Shown here one piece after another: positions 33,367 to 41,147 of a stretch of DNA of 64,000 nt. Position numbers and translations under genes: made by a program. Source of the stretch: Deinococcus betulae (GTDB lineage Bacteria; Deinococcota; Deinococci; Deinococcales; Deinococcaceae); contig NZ_JAIQXU010000001.1 in the NCBI RefSeq assembly GCF_020166395.1, positions 434,001 through 498,000 of the forward strand, given 5' to 3'. Positions within the stretch are counted from its first letter, which is position 1; every line of letters starts with the position of its first letter. The notes under the pieces were generated by a model. It was given only the letters and a program-made list of their open reading frames with translations. It ran no database searches and was not told the DNA's origin.

Positions 33367-33744
33367 CTACCTCTGGCGCGCTGACCTGGGGGTAAAGGTC
33401 ACCGTCACAGGACGGCCAGGCGTCAGCATCACCCGGCGGCTCTGCTCCTGCACGGTGCACAGGCCACGCGCCCTGTCGCAGAGGAACAGCTTCACGCTGA
33501 CCGTCACGGGGCCAGTGTGAGCAGACGGCAAGCTGACGGGCAAGTCACGCACACGGGCCAGCGCTTCTGGGTGGGCTGGGTCAGGGGGGCCAGACAACGC
33601 CAGCACCTGACTCTTGCCGTTGGCGGTGACCGTCACAGTAGAGGGCGCCTGCGCACTCAGGGCCAGTCCAGGCACCGCCGCCACCTGCACCACTAGGGCC
33701 GGCGGCGTCAGGACAGCGGTCAGCAGCAGGGGAGAAAGCAACAT
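33367..33744 (-). CDS. Small secreted protein of unknown function
   Basis: A 125-residue protein with a signal peptide (MLLSPLLLTAVLTPPALVVQ). The mature part is beta-rich. Two cysteines sit close together near the C-terminus (LFLCDRARGLCTVQEQSRRV), a pattern reminiscent of the Cys pair in periplasmic thiol-disulfide domains, but without other hallmarks. I do not assign a function. A TAGCCT box lies nine bases upstream of the ATG, suggesting a very short leader. It follows msrQ on the same strand after a 20-base gap, so it may be co-transcribed with msrPQ and share a periplasmic redox role; that is inference. Confidence 0.6.
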   Translation of the reverse strand: MLLSPLLLTAVLTPPALVVQVAAVPGLALSAQAPSTVTVTANGKSQVLALSGPPDPAHPEALARVRDLPVSLPSAHTGPVTVSVKLFLCDRARGLCTVQEQSRRVMLTPGRPVTVTFTPRSARQR

Positions 33745-33764
33745 CTGGGCCTCAGGCTAGCGGG

Positions 33765-34370
33765 TCAGCGTGGAGCGCGCGGCGCAGGTTCGGCCCGGAC
33801 CCTCCGTGGCCGGGTGGCCGCCGGACGCCGCAGCAGACGCACCAGGAACAGTGCCGCAATGACCCCCGCGTAAATCAGCGGCGATGTGTGGTCTTTTTTC
33901 ACGCCCCAGTAATAGTGCAGGCCCGCCAGACTGACCGAGACATACGCCAACTGGTGCAGTCGGGTCCAGCGGGCGAAGCCCAGCCGCCGCACCGCGCGCG
34001 GGGTGCTGGTCAGGGCCAGAGGAACCAGCAGCAGCAAGGCCGTGAAGCCCGCCGTGACAAAGGGCCGCTCCAGCACGTCCTCGGTCATCAGGGTCAGGCT
34101 GAAGCCGTGGTCAAACAGGTAAATCAGGAAGTGCAGCGCGGCGTACCCAAACGCCAGCAGACCCAGGGTCTTGCGAAGCCGGGCGGGCCACGTCCAGCCG
34201 GTCAGCAGGCGCAGCGGCGTGCAGGCCAGAGACAGCACCAGCAGGGTTAGGGCCAGGAGCCCCGTCTGGAAGGTGGCCCGCTGAATCGGGTTGGCGCCCA
34301 GCGCGCCGCTCAGGGCGTCGGCCACCAGCACCGCTGCAGGCAGCAGGCCCCCCGCCGTCACCGCCGGCAC
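33765..34370 (-). CDS. msrQ: Haem-binding membrane subunit MsrQ
   Basis: Membrane b-type haem protein that passes electrons from the respiratory chain to the periplasmic methionine sulfoxide reductase MsrP. Several membrane helices are visible, with histidines in GYAALHFLIYLFDHGFS, TRLHQLAYVSVSLAGLHYYWGVKK that fit the YedZ/MsrQ haem ligands. The annotated GTG at 34370 may be too short: the reading frame continues upstream with RRSLSWLVPAVTAGG, and a CTG at 34409 overlaps the msrP stop (CTGA), so the true start may be this rare codon. It is the second gene of msrPQ. Confidence 0.88.
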   Translation of the reverse strand: MPAVTAGGLLPAAVLVADALSGALGANPIQRATFQTGLLALTLLVLSLACTPLRLLTGWTWPARLRKTLGLLAFGYAALHFLIYLFDHGFSLTLMTEDVLERPFVTAGFTALLLLVPLALTSTPRAVRRLGFARWTRLHQLAYVSVSLAGLHYYWGVKKDHTSPLIYAGVIAALFLVRLLRRPAATRPRRVRAEPAPRAPR

Positions 34371-34405
34371 CAGCCAGCTCAGGGAACGCCGGCCAGGCCG
34401 TGCGC

Positions 34406-35407
34406 TCAGAAATACTTCCTCAGGTCCATGCCCTTGTACAGACTCGCCACCTGATCGGCATAGCCGTTAAAGGGCAGGGTCTTGCGACGGCCCAGTTCAC
34501 CGATACGCCGCTCGGTGGCCTGGCTCCAGCGGGGGTGCGGCACGGCTGGGTTGACGTTGGCGTAAAAGCCGTATTCGCTGGGGGCGGCCAGCGCCCAGGT
34601 GGTCTGAGGCTGCGTTGAGGTCAGGGTAATGCGGACGATGCTCTTGATGCCCTTAAAGCCGTACTTCCAGGGCACCGCCAGGCGCAGCGGCGCGCCGTTC
34701 TGGCCCGGCAAGACGCGCCCATGCAGGCCCACCGCCATGAAGGCGAGAGGATGCAGCGCCTCGTCCAGCCGCAGGCCCTCTACATACGGCCACTTCAGCA
34801 CCGCCTGCCGCTGGCCGGGCAACTGCTTGGGGTCCAGCAGCGCCGTGAACTGCACGTACTTGGCCTTGCTGGTCGGCTCCATGCGCCGGATCAGGGCGGC
34901 CAGGGGAAACCCCAGCCAGGGCATGACCATGCTCCAGCCCTCGACACAGCGCATGCGGTAGATGCGGTCTTCCAGGGGAAACCACGACTGCAGCGTGTCT
35001 ATATCGACGGTCTGAGGCTTGCGGACCTCGCCGTCCAGGCGCACGGTCCAGGGCCGGGGCTTTAAGCTGGCCGCCAGCCGCGCCGGGTCGGCCTTGTCCA
35101 GCCCCAGTTCGTAAAAGTTGTTGTAGGTCGTCGCCTGCCCGTAGGGCGTGACAGCCTCTTTGGTGTCGTAGGGGCCCAGCGGGCGGGCCGGGCGGGCAAA
35201 GGGGTCGGCACTCTGGGCCTCGGCGCTGCCCGCACCGGGGCGGCGGGTCAGCAGTTCCAGGCCGCCGCCGAGCGCGCCCGCCGTCACGGTAAACAGGGTG
35301 GCGCTGCGCAAAAACTCGCGGCGCGGGTTCAGGTCGCTGCCCGGCGTCAGGATCCGGCGCTGCTGGTCCTGTGGTTGGGCGTCGTCAGGGGTCTGCGGGT
35401 CAGTCAT
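34406..35407 (-). CDS. msrP: Protein-methionine-sulfoxide reductase catalytic subunit MsrP
   Basis: Periplasmic molybdopterin enzyme that repairs oxidised methionine in secreted and envelope proteins. A Tat signal with twin arginines is clear ([13 protein letters not shown], Arg29-Arg30), and the molybdenum-ligand Cys154 sits in [21 protein letters not shown]. The C-terminal domain shows [14 protein letters not shown] and [20 protein letters not shown], typical of MsrP. The length of 333 residues fits. The ATG at 35407 has a GAGGAGG ribosome site. It is expressed with msrQ and divergent from the BMP-receptor gene. Confidence 0.94.
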   Translation of the reverse strand: MTDPQTPDDAQPQDQQRRILTPGSDLNPRREFLRSATLFTVTAGALGGGLELLTRRPGAGSAEAQSADPFARPARPLGPYDTKEAVTPYGQATTYNNFYELGLDKADPARLAASLKPRPWTVRLDGEVRKPQTVDIDTLQSWFPLEDRIYRMRCVEGWSMVMPWLGFPLAALIRRMEPTSKAKYVQFTALLDPKQLPGQRQAVLKWPYVEGLRLDEALHPLAFMAVGLHGRVLPGQNGAPLRLAVPWKYGFKGIKSIVRITLTSTQPQTTWALAAPSEYGFYANVNPAVPHPRWSQATERRIGELGRRKTLPFNGYADQVASLYKGMDLRKYF

Positions 35408-35451
35408 GGGGCCCTCCTCTTTTCAGGTATACGCAGCTTGGCACCAATTGG

Positions 35452-35480
35452 TTGACCCCTACTGTCAGCCGGGGTACCAG
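35452..35480 (+). promoter_or_regulatory. Possible promoter for the BMP receptor gene
   Basis: TTGACC (35452-35457) and TACCAG (35475-35480) are spaced by 17 bases. The -10 is weak. This lies in the 158-base gap shared with msrP. Confidence 0.3.
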
Positions 35481-35565
35481 ACAGGGGCAGGCACCCGGCC
35501 ACAACTAAAGGCACAATAAAGGTCCAGGGGGCCGAGGGGGCCCCAGCATCTCCGGAGGTCTCACC

Positions 35566-36735
35566 ATGAAAAAATTGCTGCTCGCCGCCGCGCCCCTGTC
35601 TCTGGCTCTGCTGTTCACAGCGGCCGTGCCCGCCGCCCAGGCCCAGCAGGGGGCCAAACTGAAGGCCTGCTTTATCTACGTGGGGCCGGTGGGCGACATC
35701 GGCTGGAGTTACGCCCACGACGAAGCGCGCAAAAAGGCCATGAAGGCCCTGCCCTGGCTGGACACCAAATACGTGGAGAGCGTGCCCGAGGGCCAGGCGG
35801 CGCCTGTGATTGACCGTCTGGTCAAAGATAGCTGCAAGGTGATCTTTACCACCTCGTTCGGCTTCATGGACCAGACCCTGGACGCCGCCAAGAAGTACCC
35901 CAACGTAATTTTTGCCCACGCCAGCGGCTTCAAGCGCGCGCCCAACATGGCAACCTATATGGCCGACTTTTATCAGCTGTACTACCTGAACGGCATGATG
36001 GCCGCCGCAGTCAGCAAGAGCGACAAACTCGGCTACGTGGCGGCCTTTCCGGTCCCCGAACTCAAGCGCCACATCAGCGCCTTTGCCCTGGGCGCCCGCG
36101 CCGTCAACCCCAAGGCCACGGTCAGCGTCAAGTGGATCAACGCCTGGTTTGACCCCAACAAGGCCCGCGAGGCCGCCGAGGCGCTCATCAGTGAGGGGGC
36201 CGGCGCCCTGGCCTTTACCGAGGACACCGCCACAGTGGTGCAAACGGCGGCCAGCCGCAAGATTCCCAGCTTTGCCCACTATTCGCCCATGTACAAATTC
36301 GCGCCCGACTACGTGGTCAGCGGGCAGCTGGTGCACTGGGACAAGATTTACATTGACTTTCTGAGCAAGGTGCGCACCGGCACCTACACGGCCAAAAACC
36401 TGCAAAACGTGGACTACTGGAACCTGCTGCGCGGCGGCAGCGTCGAACTGGGCGCACAGGACGGCATGGCGATTAACCCCAAGTGGGTGGGCGCCCTGAA
36501 GGCCAAGAGCGTCACGGTCAGCGGCAAGAAAGTCAGCGTCTATGACCGCGTGACTCAGCTGAGCGCCGAGATGCAGAAGGGCGGCAAGTTCGACCCCTTC
36601 ACGGGTCCCCTGAAAGACCGCAACGGCATCCTGCGCGTGGCGGCCGGCAAGGTGGCGACGGTCGCCGAGCTGAACAACATGGCCTGGGTGGCCCCCGGCG
36701 TGGTGGGCCAGGTGGCCGACGAGCCCAAGAAGTAA
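35566..36735 (+). CDS. BMP-family ABC importer, substrate-binding protein
   Basis: A 389-residue periplasmic receptor of the basic membrane protein (BMP/PnrA-like) family. A signal peptide cleaved after AQA is present. It is not a lipoprotein, since no lipobox cysteine exists, unlike many family members. Conserved segments are IYVGPVGDIGWSYAHDEAR, VIFTTSFGFMDQTLDAAKKYPNVIFAHASG, YYLNGMMAAAVSKSDKLGYVAAFP and NAWFDPNKAREAAEALISEGA. It is the probable receptor for the importer at 28960-32640, from which it is separated by 3 kb holding msrPQ and two small genes. The ligand is likely a nucleoside by family analogy. It has a GGAGG ribosome site and a hairpin terminator (36921). Confidence 0.9.
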   Translation: MKKLLLAAAPLSLALLFTAAVPAAQAQQGAKLKACFIYVGPVGDIGWSYAHDEARKKAMKALPWLDTKYVESVPEGQAAPVIDRLVKDSCKVIFTTSFGFMDQTLDAAKKYPNVIFAHASGFKRAPNMATYMADFYQLYYLNGMMAAAVSKSDKLGYVAAFPVPELKRHISAFALGARAVNPKATVSVKWINAWFDPNKAREAAEALISEGAGALAFTEDTATVVQTAASRKIPSFAHYSPMYKFAPDYVVSGQLVHWDKIYIDFLSKVRTGTYTAKNLQNVDYWNLLRGGSVELGAQDGMAINPKWVGALKAKSVTVSGKKVSVYDRVTQLSAEMQKGGKFDPFTGPLKDRNGILRVAAGKVATVAELNNMAWVAPGVVGQVADEPKK

Positions 36736-36824
36736 TACGGATTCCGTCTGTTTCGTTTACAAATCGGAACAGGACCGATTTGCAAACTCCACGCCCGGAA
36801 CCCGTTTTGCTCCTTCTCGCTCCG

Positions 36825-36862
36825 CTCGGATTGAATCGTTTGTGCAAACGATTCAATCGGAG
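36825..36862. repeat. Dispersed palindromic element, copy 2
   Basis: GATTGAATCGTTTG (36829-36842) and CAAACGATTCAATC (36845-36858) form a perfect 14-base palindrome around TG. Pairing extends to 18 positions with one mismatch through flanking CTC and GAG. Related copies are at 2901-2936 and 44289-44330. The upstream GCTCCTTCTCGCTCC is shared with the third copy. Confidence 0.7.
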
Positions 36863-36920
36863 TCTGTATAAACCAGGGCAGGCGACTGGAAGGTCTCCAG
36901 CCCAGACCTGAATCAGAAGG

Positions 36921-36959
36921 CAGCACCCCCATCACGCGAGATCTGGGGGTGCTGTCTTT
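36921..36959 (+). terminator. Terminator after the BMP receptor gene
   Basis: CAGCACCCCC (36921-36930) pairs with GGGGGTGCTG (36945-36954), with ATC/GAT in the loop also able to pair; TCTTT follows. It is 185 bases after the stop codon. Confidence 0.75.
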
Positions 36960-37082
36960 GTCACGGCCTCACCCTCCCCTCCTGCCCTCGGGTGACAGAC
37001 CACATCCCCGGAGGCAAAAATCTGATAAGCAGAGGAAGAACTTGGTCCCAAGCCCCCCTTAGAAAGTCAAGGATTTCTTGCT

Positions 37083-39410
37083 GTGCGCCTGACCCTGCTG
37101 ACTGACCCCGACACCCAAGCGGCCCTGGCCGCCACCCGGACCCTGGTGGGTCAGGTGGCCAACCGCCTGCTGGTGCTGGCCCGGCAGCAACCTGGCGTGC
37201 CGGCCGACACACTGGCGGCCACCCTGGAGGGCGCGGCGGCGTTGCCCCACGGCACCCGCCGCGCCGTGGCCGCCGAGGTCGAGCGCGCGCGGCACTGGTC
37301 GCGCGGCGGCCTGAAAACCCAGTCGTACTGGCTGGACGCCCGCAGCCTGCGCGTGACCCCGGCGGGCCAGGTCAGCCTGTGGACCGTGCGCGGCCGAGTC
37401 ACGCTGCCCACCCGGCTGGGCAACTACCAGCGGCATCTGCTGGCCCAGGCGGCGCAGACCCAGGGCGGCGCCCGTGGGGGCCAGGTCACCCTGAGCCGGG
37501 CGGGCGAGTGGTACGTGCGCCTCAACCTGGGGCGGGCCCCAGCGGCGCCGGAGCCTGCCCCGCCCAGCACCGATCTGCTAGAGCGTCAGGGCCACTTCGA
37601 GCGGGTCGAGCGGCGGCTGCGCGGCGCCCGGCCCACCCCACGCACGCAGGGCCAGTGGGCGCTGGCGCTGCTGCAAACCGGCCAGACCGACCGCGCCGAG
37701 CTGCAACTGCTGACTGCCCTGGGTCACCCCACCCCCGACGCGCGCATCTACCTGGGCCTGAGTCTGCTGGCCGGCACCCGCCGCGACCCACAGGCCCGCT
37801 TAGCGCAGGCCGAGCGCGGTCTGGCCGCCCGGCCCGACGAGTTCACCCGCTGGTGGCTGCGCTGCTCGCAGGCCCGGGCACTGGTGGAACTGGGCCGCGC
37901 CGGGGCCGCCCAGCCCATCATGGCGGCGCTGCTGCGCGAGGTGCCGCCCTCAGAGCTGCGCTCACGTGCCAGGGCGCTGTACTTTGCCCAGGGAGTCAGC
38001 GCGGCGCTGGACGACTTTGCGGCGCAGGACCGCCAGGCGCGCGAGGCCCTGCGCCTCTTTGACCTGCTGGGCATTGGCAGCGAGGGCCTGTCACTGCGGC
38101 TGGACCTGGCCTACCGCCTGTATTTCCGGGGCCGCGCCGACGAGGCGCTGACCATGACAGCCGAGGTGATCGCCATGACGGCGCGCCTGGACGACCCGCG
38201 CGCGGGCGTCGCGCACCTGATCTGCGCCGAGATGCATCTGCTGGGCGAACAGTTTGAGCAGGCGCTGAGCCACCTGGAGCAGGTGCACACCGCGCAGCAG
38301 CGCCACGCCAGTGACCGGCTGGACGTGCCGGCGCGGGCCTTCAGCGCCGAGTGCCTGTGGCGGCTGGGGCGGCTGGACTGGGCCGATTTCGAGCGGCGCA
38401 TTGAGGCCCTGCACCCCACCCAGGATTTTGACCACGTTACGCGGGCCTTTTACACCGGCCTGCTGGCCTTTGAGGCAGGACAGCTGGAGGCAGCGCGCGC
38501 GGCTTTTGAGCAGGTCGTGGCCGGTGTGGCGCTGCTGGACGGCTTTCGCCTGCGCGCCTCGGCCTTTCTGGCTTACGGCCGCTGGGCGGCGGGCGAGGAC
38601 CTGGACAGCGCCAGCGCGGACCTGCGACGCGCGCTGGAACATGTGGGCGGCGAACTGGCCCTGACCATTGACGCGGGCCGCCTGGCCCCGCTGTACGCCG
38701 CCTGTGCTGAGCGCGGCATTGGGGGCCGGTCGGCCGAGCGCCTGGCGCGGCACCTGCGCCCCACCCTGAACGTGCAGACGCTGGGCGGCTTTGCCGTGAC
38801 CCTGAATGGTCAGCCGCTGCATATCCGCCTGACCAAGGCGCGCGAACTGCTCGCCTACCTGCTGCTACATGGTCCCGCCAGCCGCGACACCCTGATGACT
38901 GCGCTCTGGAACGGCGAAGCGCGCCGTGAACTCGGTTCGTACTTCAAGCAGGCGCTGCACGCCCTGCGCGCGGCCCTGCGCCCCCACCTGCCCGCCGGAG
39001 CCGACCCGGTGCCGCATGTGGGGGGCCTGTACCGGCTGTCCGAACGCCTGAACGTACAGTGCGACGCCCTGGCCCTCATGGAACGGCCCCAGAGCGCCGA
39101 CCAGATACTGACCACGCTGGACCGTTACGCGGGCCCATTTCTGCCTGGCACCGATACGGAATGGGCCTCACAGCAGCGTGAGACCCTGGAAGCTCAGGCC
39201 CAGTCGCTGGCCATGACGCTGGGGGCGCAGCTGCAGGCCACCAAGCCGGGGCAGGCGGCGCGCGCCTACCTGCATGGCGCCCGAATCAACCCCCTGTTTG
39301 AATCGGCGTGGCAGGCCGCCGCCGCGGCCTATGAGCAGGCGGGCCAGCCCTACCTGGCGCGCCACGCCCGCGAAGGCTACGCCCGCGCCCTGCGCCAGGA
39401 ACTGGGATAG
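37083..39410 (+). CDS. SARP/BTAD transcriptional regulator with TnpB-like N-terminus
   Basis: A 775-residue multidomain protein. Residues 1-155 resemble the N-terminal wedge region of IS605-type TnpB: QVANRLLVLARQQPG, a YWLDARSLRVTPAGQVSLWTVRGRVTLPTRLGNYQRHLL strand pattern, and GGQVTLSRAGEWYVRLNL. The RuvC and zinc domains of TnpB are absent. Residues about 160-580 are TPR-like helical repeats. Residues about 590-680 are an OmpR-like winged helix (LNVQTLGGFAVTLNGQPLHIRLTKARELLAYLLLHG), followed by a bacterial transcriptional activation domain (about 685-775). The start is a GTG with a weak AAGGA site. No ligand or target gene is evident; it is a single gene. Confidence 0.8.
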   Translation: MRLTLLTDPDTQAALAATRTLVGQVANRLLVLARQQPGVPADTLAATLEGAAALPHGTRRAVAAEVERARHWSRGGLKTQSYWLDARSLRVTPAGQVSLWTVRGRVTLPTRLGNYQRHLLAQAAQTQGGARGGQVTLSRAGEWYVRLNLGRAPAAPEPAPPSTDLLERQGHFERVERRLRGARPTPRTQGQWALALLQTGQTDRAELQLLTALGHPTPDARIYLGLSLLAGTRRDPQARLAQAERGLAARPDEFTRWWLRCSQARALVELGRAGAAQPIMAALLREVPPSELRSRARALYFAQGVSAALDDFAAQDRQAREALRLFDLLGIGSEGLSLRLDLAYRLYFRGRADEALTMTAEVIAMTARLDDPRAGVAHLICAEMHLLGEQFEQALSHLEQVHTAQQRHASDRLDVPARAFSAECLWRLGRLDWADFERRIEALHPTQDFDHVTRAFYTGLLAFEAGQLEAARAAFEQVVAGVALLDGFRLRASAFLAYGRWAAGEDLDSASADLRRALEHVGGELALTIDAGRLAPLYAACAERGIGGRSAERLARHLRPTLNVQTLGGFAVTLNGQPLHIRLTKARELLAYLLLHGPASRDTLMTALWNGEARRELGSYFKQALHALRAALRPHLPAGADPVPHVGGLYRLSERLNVQCDALALMERPQSADQILTTLDRYAGPFLPGTDTEWASQQRETLEAQAQSLAMTLGAQLQATKPGQAARAYLHGARINPLFESAWQAAAAAYEQAGQPYLARHAREGYARALRQELG

Positions 39411-39895
39411 GTAGAGGCTTCTCAGGAAGGCGGCGAGGCAGCTAGGGACCATCCAGACAGCCACACCCGTTGCAGATAGGTGACTTTCTAGGGATGAGGA
39501 GTTAACCACTTCGCGCCAAATTGCGCTCAGCCCAGGCGCCCGCCAGACCCAGCTGAAGGATTTGCCAGGACCCTGGATGTTATCCGGGCTATGCGCTCAG
39601 CCTCTTCTCAGGCCGGCAGAGCACGGCCCAGAGGAAGAAATCAGGCGCCCTGTAGGGGGGCAAAGCGACAAAGCAGAAGCCGCCTGCCAGGTACTTTGAG
39701 GCAATTTGCTCAACAGACATCCAGACTTCAGGGTCGTCAAAGGCAACCCTCTTGAACCCAGAGGCGCTTCCAAGAACACCCCGGACGGACCAGCCCGCCC
39801 AGCAAGACGATTTCCGCCCTATGACACATTGTCTGGCGGTTAACCGCTTCTAGGGCACACTGCGCGCAGGTCAACAGACCCGGAGGTTTCCTCAC
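39411..39895. other. Intergenic region before the small secreted peptide
   Basis: No gene is supported in the first 400 bases. A 60-codon minus-strand frame at 39597-39779 lacks a ribosome site. The last 60 bases carry a palindrome and the ribosome site of the peptide gene. Confidence 0.35.
39836..39847. promoter_or_regulatory. Palindromic operator candidate upstream of the small peptide
   Basis: GCGGTTAACCGC is a perfect 12-base palindrome 48 bases before the ATG at 39896. The position is compatible with control of that gene. Confidence 0.35.
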
Positions 39896-40027
39896 ATGAA
39901 GACCCTTCTTCGCCGCGCTTTGCCCCTTGCCTTCATCCTGCTGATACCCACAGCGTCTACCACGGCCCTGCAGACCGCCGACTGCTGCATCACGGGCGGA
40001 AGTCCAGTCGCTGTCCGCCTGCCCTAA
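39896..40027 (+). CDS. 43-residue secreted peptide
   Basis: A short frame with a clear GGAGG ribosome site nine bases before the ATG. The product has a basic N-terminus (MKTLLRR), a hydrophobic core (ALPLAFILLIPTAS) and a predicted cleavage near STTA or TALQ. This leaves a mature peptide of about 15-20 residues with two adjacent cysteines (DCCITGGSPVAVRLP). I do not recognise the family. The strong start site, signal peptide and upstream palindrome make it a credible gene despite its size. It could be a small exported signal or envelope peptide. Confidence 0.6.
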   Translation: MKTLLRRALPLAFILLIPTASTTALQTADCCITGGSPVAVRLP

Positions 40028-40160
40028 GGCACCTCTGCTTTCCCTTACCCCTCCACGCTGGCGGCGAGAATCTACCGTCTATCAATTTCTTTTCGTCTTC
40101 TTCGTCTTCTTGTTCTCGCTGCTGGGGGCCAGGCCACGTGCCTGGCTCCTCCGTTTTGGT

Positions 40161-40970
40161 TTAGCGGCGGCGCAGAGTATTCAGGATGCCAGCAGCAATC
40201 TCTTCCACGCTGGCGGTGGTGGTGTCGCGCACCGGAATCCCGGCGCGCTGAAACAGCCGCTCGGCCCGGCGGACTTCGTGCTCGCACTGTTCCAGGCTGG
40301 CGTAGCGGCTCCCGGCCTTGCGCTGGGTGCGAATGGCGTGCAGCCGGCGCGGGTCAATGGTCAGGCCGTGCAACTTGGCACGCCACGGTTCCAGCGGCAG
40401 CGGCAGCCCGGTGCGTTCAAAGTCATCCTCGGCCAGCGGGTAGTTGCTGGCCCGCACGCCGTGTTGCAGCGCCAGAAAGAGGCTGGTCGGCGTCTTGCCC
40501 GCGCGCGATACCCCCACCAGAATCACGTCGGACAGCCCGTATTGCCGGTCGCCCACGCCGTCGTCCGTGGCCAGGGCGAAGTCCAGGGCGTCCATGCGCG
40601 ACAGGTAAGCCTCGCTGTCGTGCATGTCGTGGTGACGGCCCACCTCGCGCACAGCGGGCATCCCAAATTCACGCTCCAGAACCCCCAGCCCCGGCCCCAG
40701 CAGGTCAAAGACCTCGGCCGGGCACAGCTGCAACTCGGCCAGCACATCAGCGCGGGTCACCGTGGTAAAGACCAGGGGTCGCTCGCCCCGGTCAGCCAGC
40801 GCGCAGACCTCGCGGTGAACCGCCTGCGCGGCCGCCACGTCCGCCGTGAAGGGCCGGCGCAGGTACAGCAGCGGCTGGGCCGGAAAATGCGCCAGCAGCG
40901 CGCGGGCGATGTTCTCAGCCGTCAGGCCGGTGTGGTCGCTGACAATCATGACGGTGCGCGGCTCGGGCAT
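40161..40970 (-). CDS. ppsR: PEP synthase regulatory protein (kinase/pyrophosphorylase)
   Basis: A DUF299-family bifunctional enzyme that inactivates PEP synthase by ADP-dependent phosphorylation of a threonine next to the catalytic histidine and reactivates it by phosphorolysis. The N-terminal [21 protein letters not shown] and the P-loop [15 protein letters not shown] (about 153-167) are diagnostic, and the [12 protein letters not shown] and [13 protein letters not shown] segments follow in the expected order. The length of 269 residues is typical. It is divergently arranged with ppsA, which encodes its target, at a distance of 177 bases. Confidence 0.93.
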   Translation of the reverse strand: MPEPRTVMIVSDHTGLTAENIARALLAHFPAQPLLYLRRPFTADVAAAQAVHREVCALADRGERPLVFTTVTRADVLAELQLCPAEVFDLLGPGLGVLEREFGMPAVREVGRHHDMHDSEAYLSRMDALDFALATDDGVGDRQYGLSDVILVGVSRAGKTPTSLFLALQHGVRASNYPLAEDDFERTGLPLPLEPWRAKLHGLTIDPRRLHAIRTQRKAGSRYASLEQCEHEVRRAERLFQRAGIPVRDTTTASVEEIAAGILNTLRRR

Positions 40971-41147
40971 GGCCCTCAGCCTGACACGGCCTGGCCAGGG
41001 GCGCGCCGCCGTCTGCTCAGCGCGGACATGACTACGCTGTCACTCCCTTGGTGGCGCGCCGGGCCGGGCCGGTCGGCTAAGCTGGCAGAGGTACACAAAC
41101 GCCCCTGATTCCACTGGGCGAAATCCTTTGTAGACCGGAGAAATCTC

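Larger units (their letters stand above)
36736..37082. other. Intergenic region with palindrome and terminator
   Basis: These 347 bases hold the best copy of the dispersed palindrome (36825-36862) and a hairpin terminator (36921-36954). No gene is supported. Confidence 0.4.

Noticed and set aside
33093..33395. A 100-codon plus-strand frame
   Set aside because: It has no ribosome site, no -10 box at the right distance and no recognisable protein features, and it overlaps the convergent secreted-protein gene.
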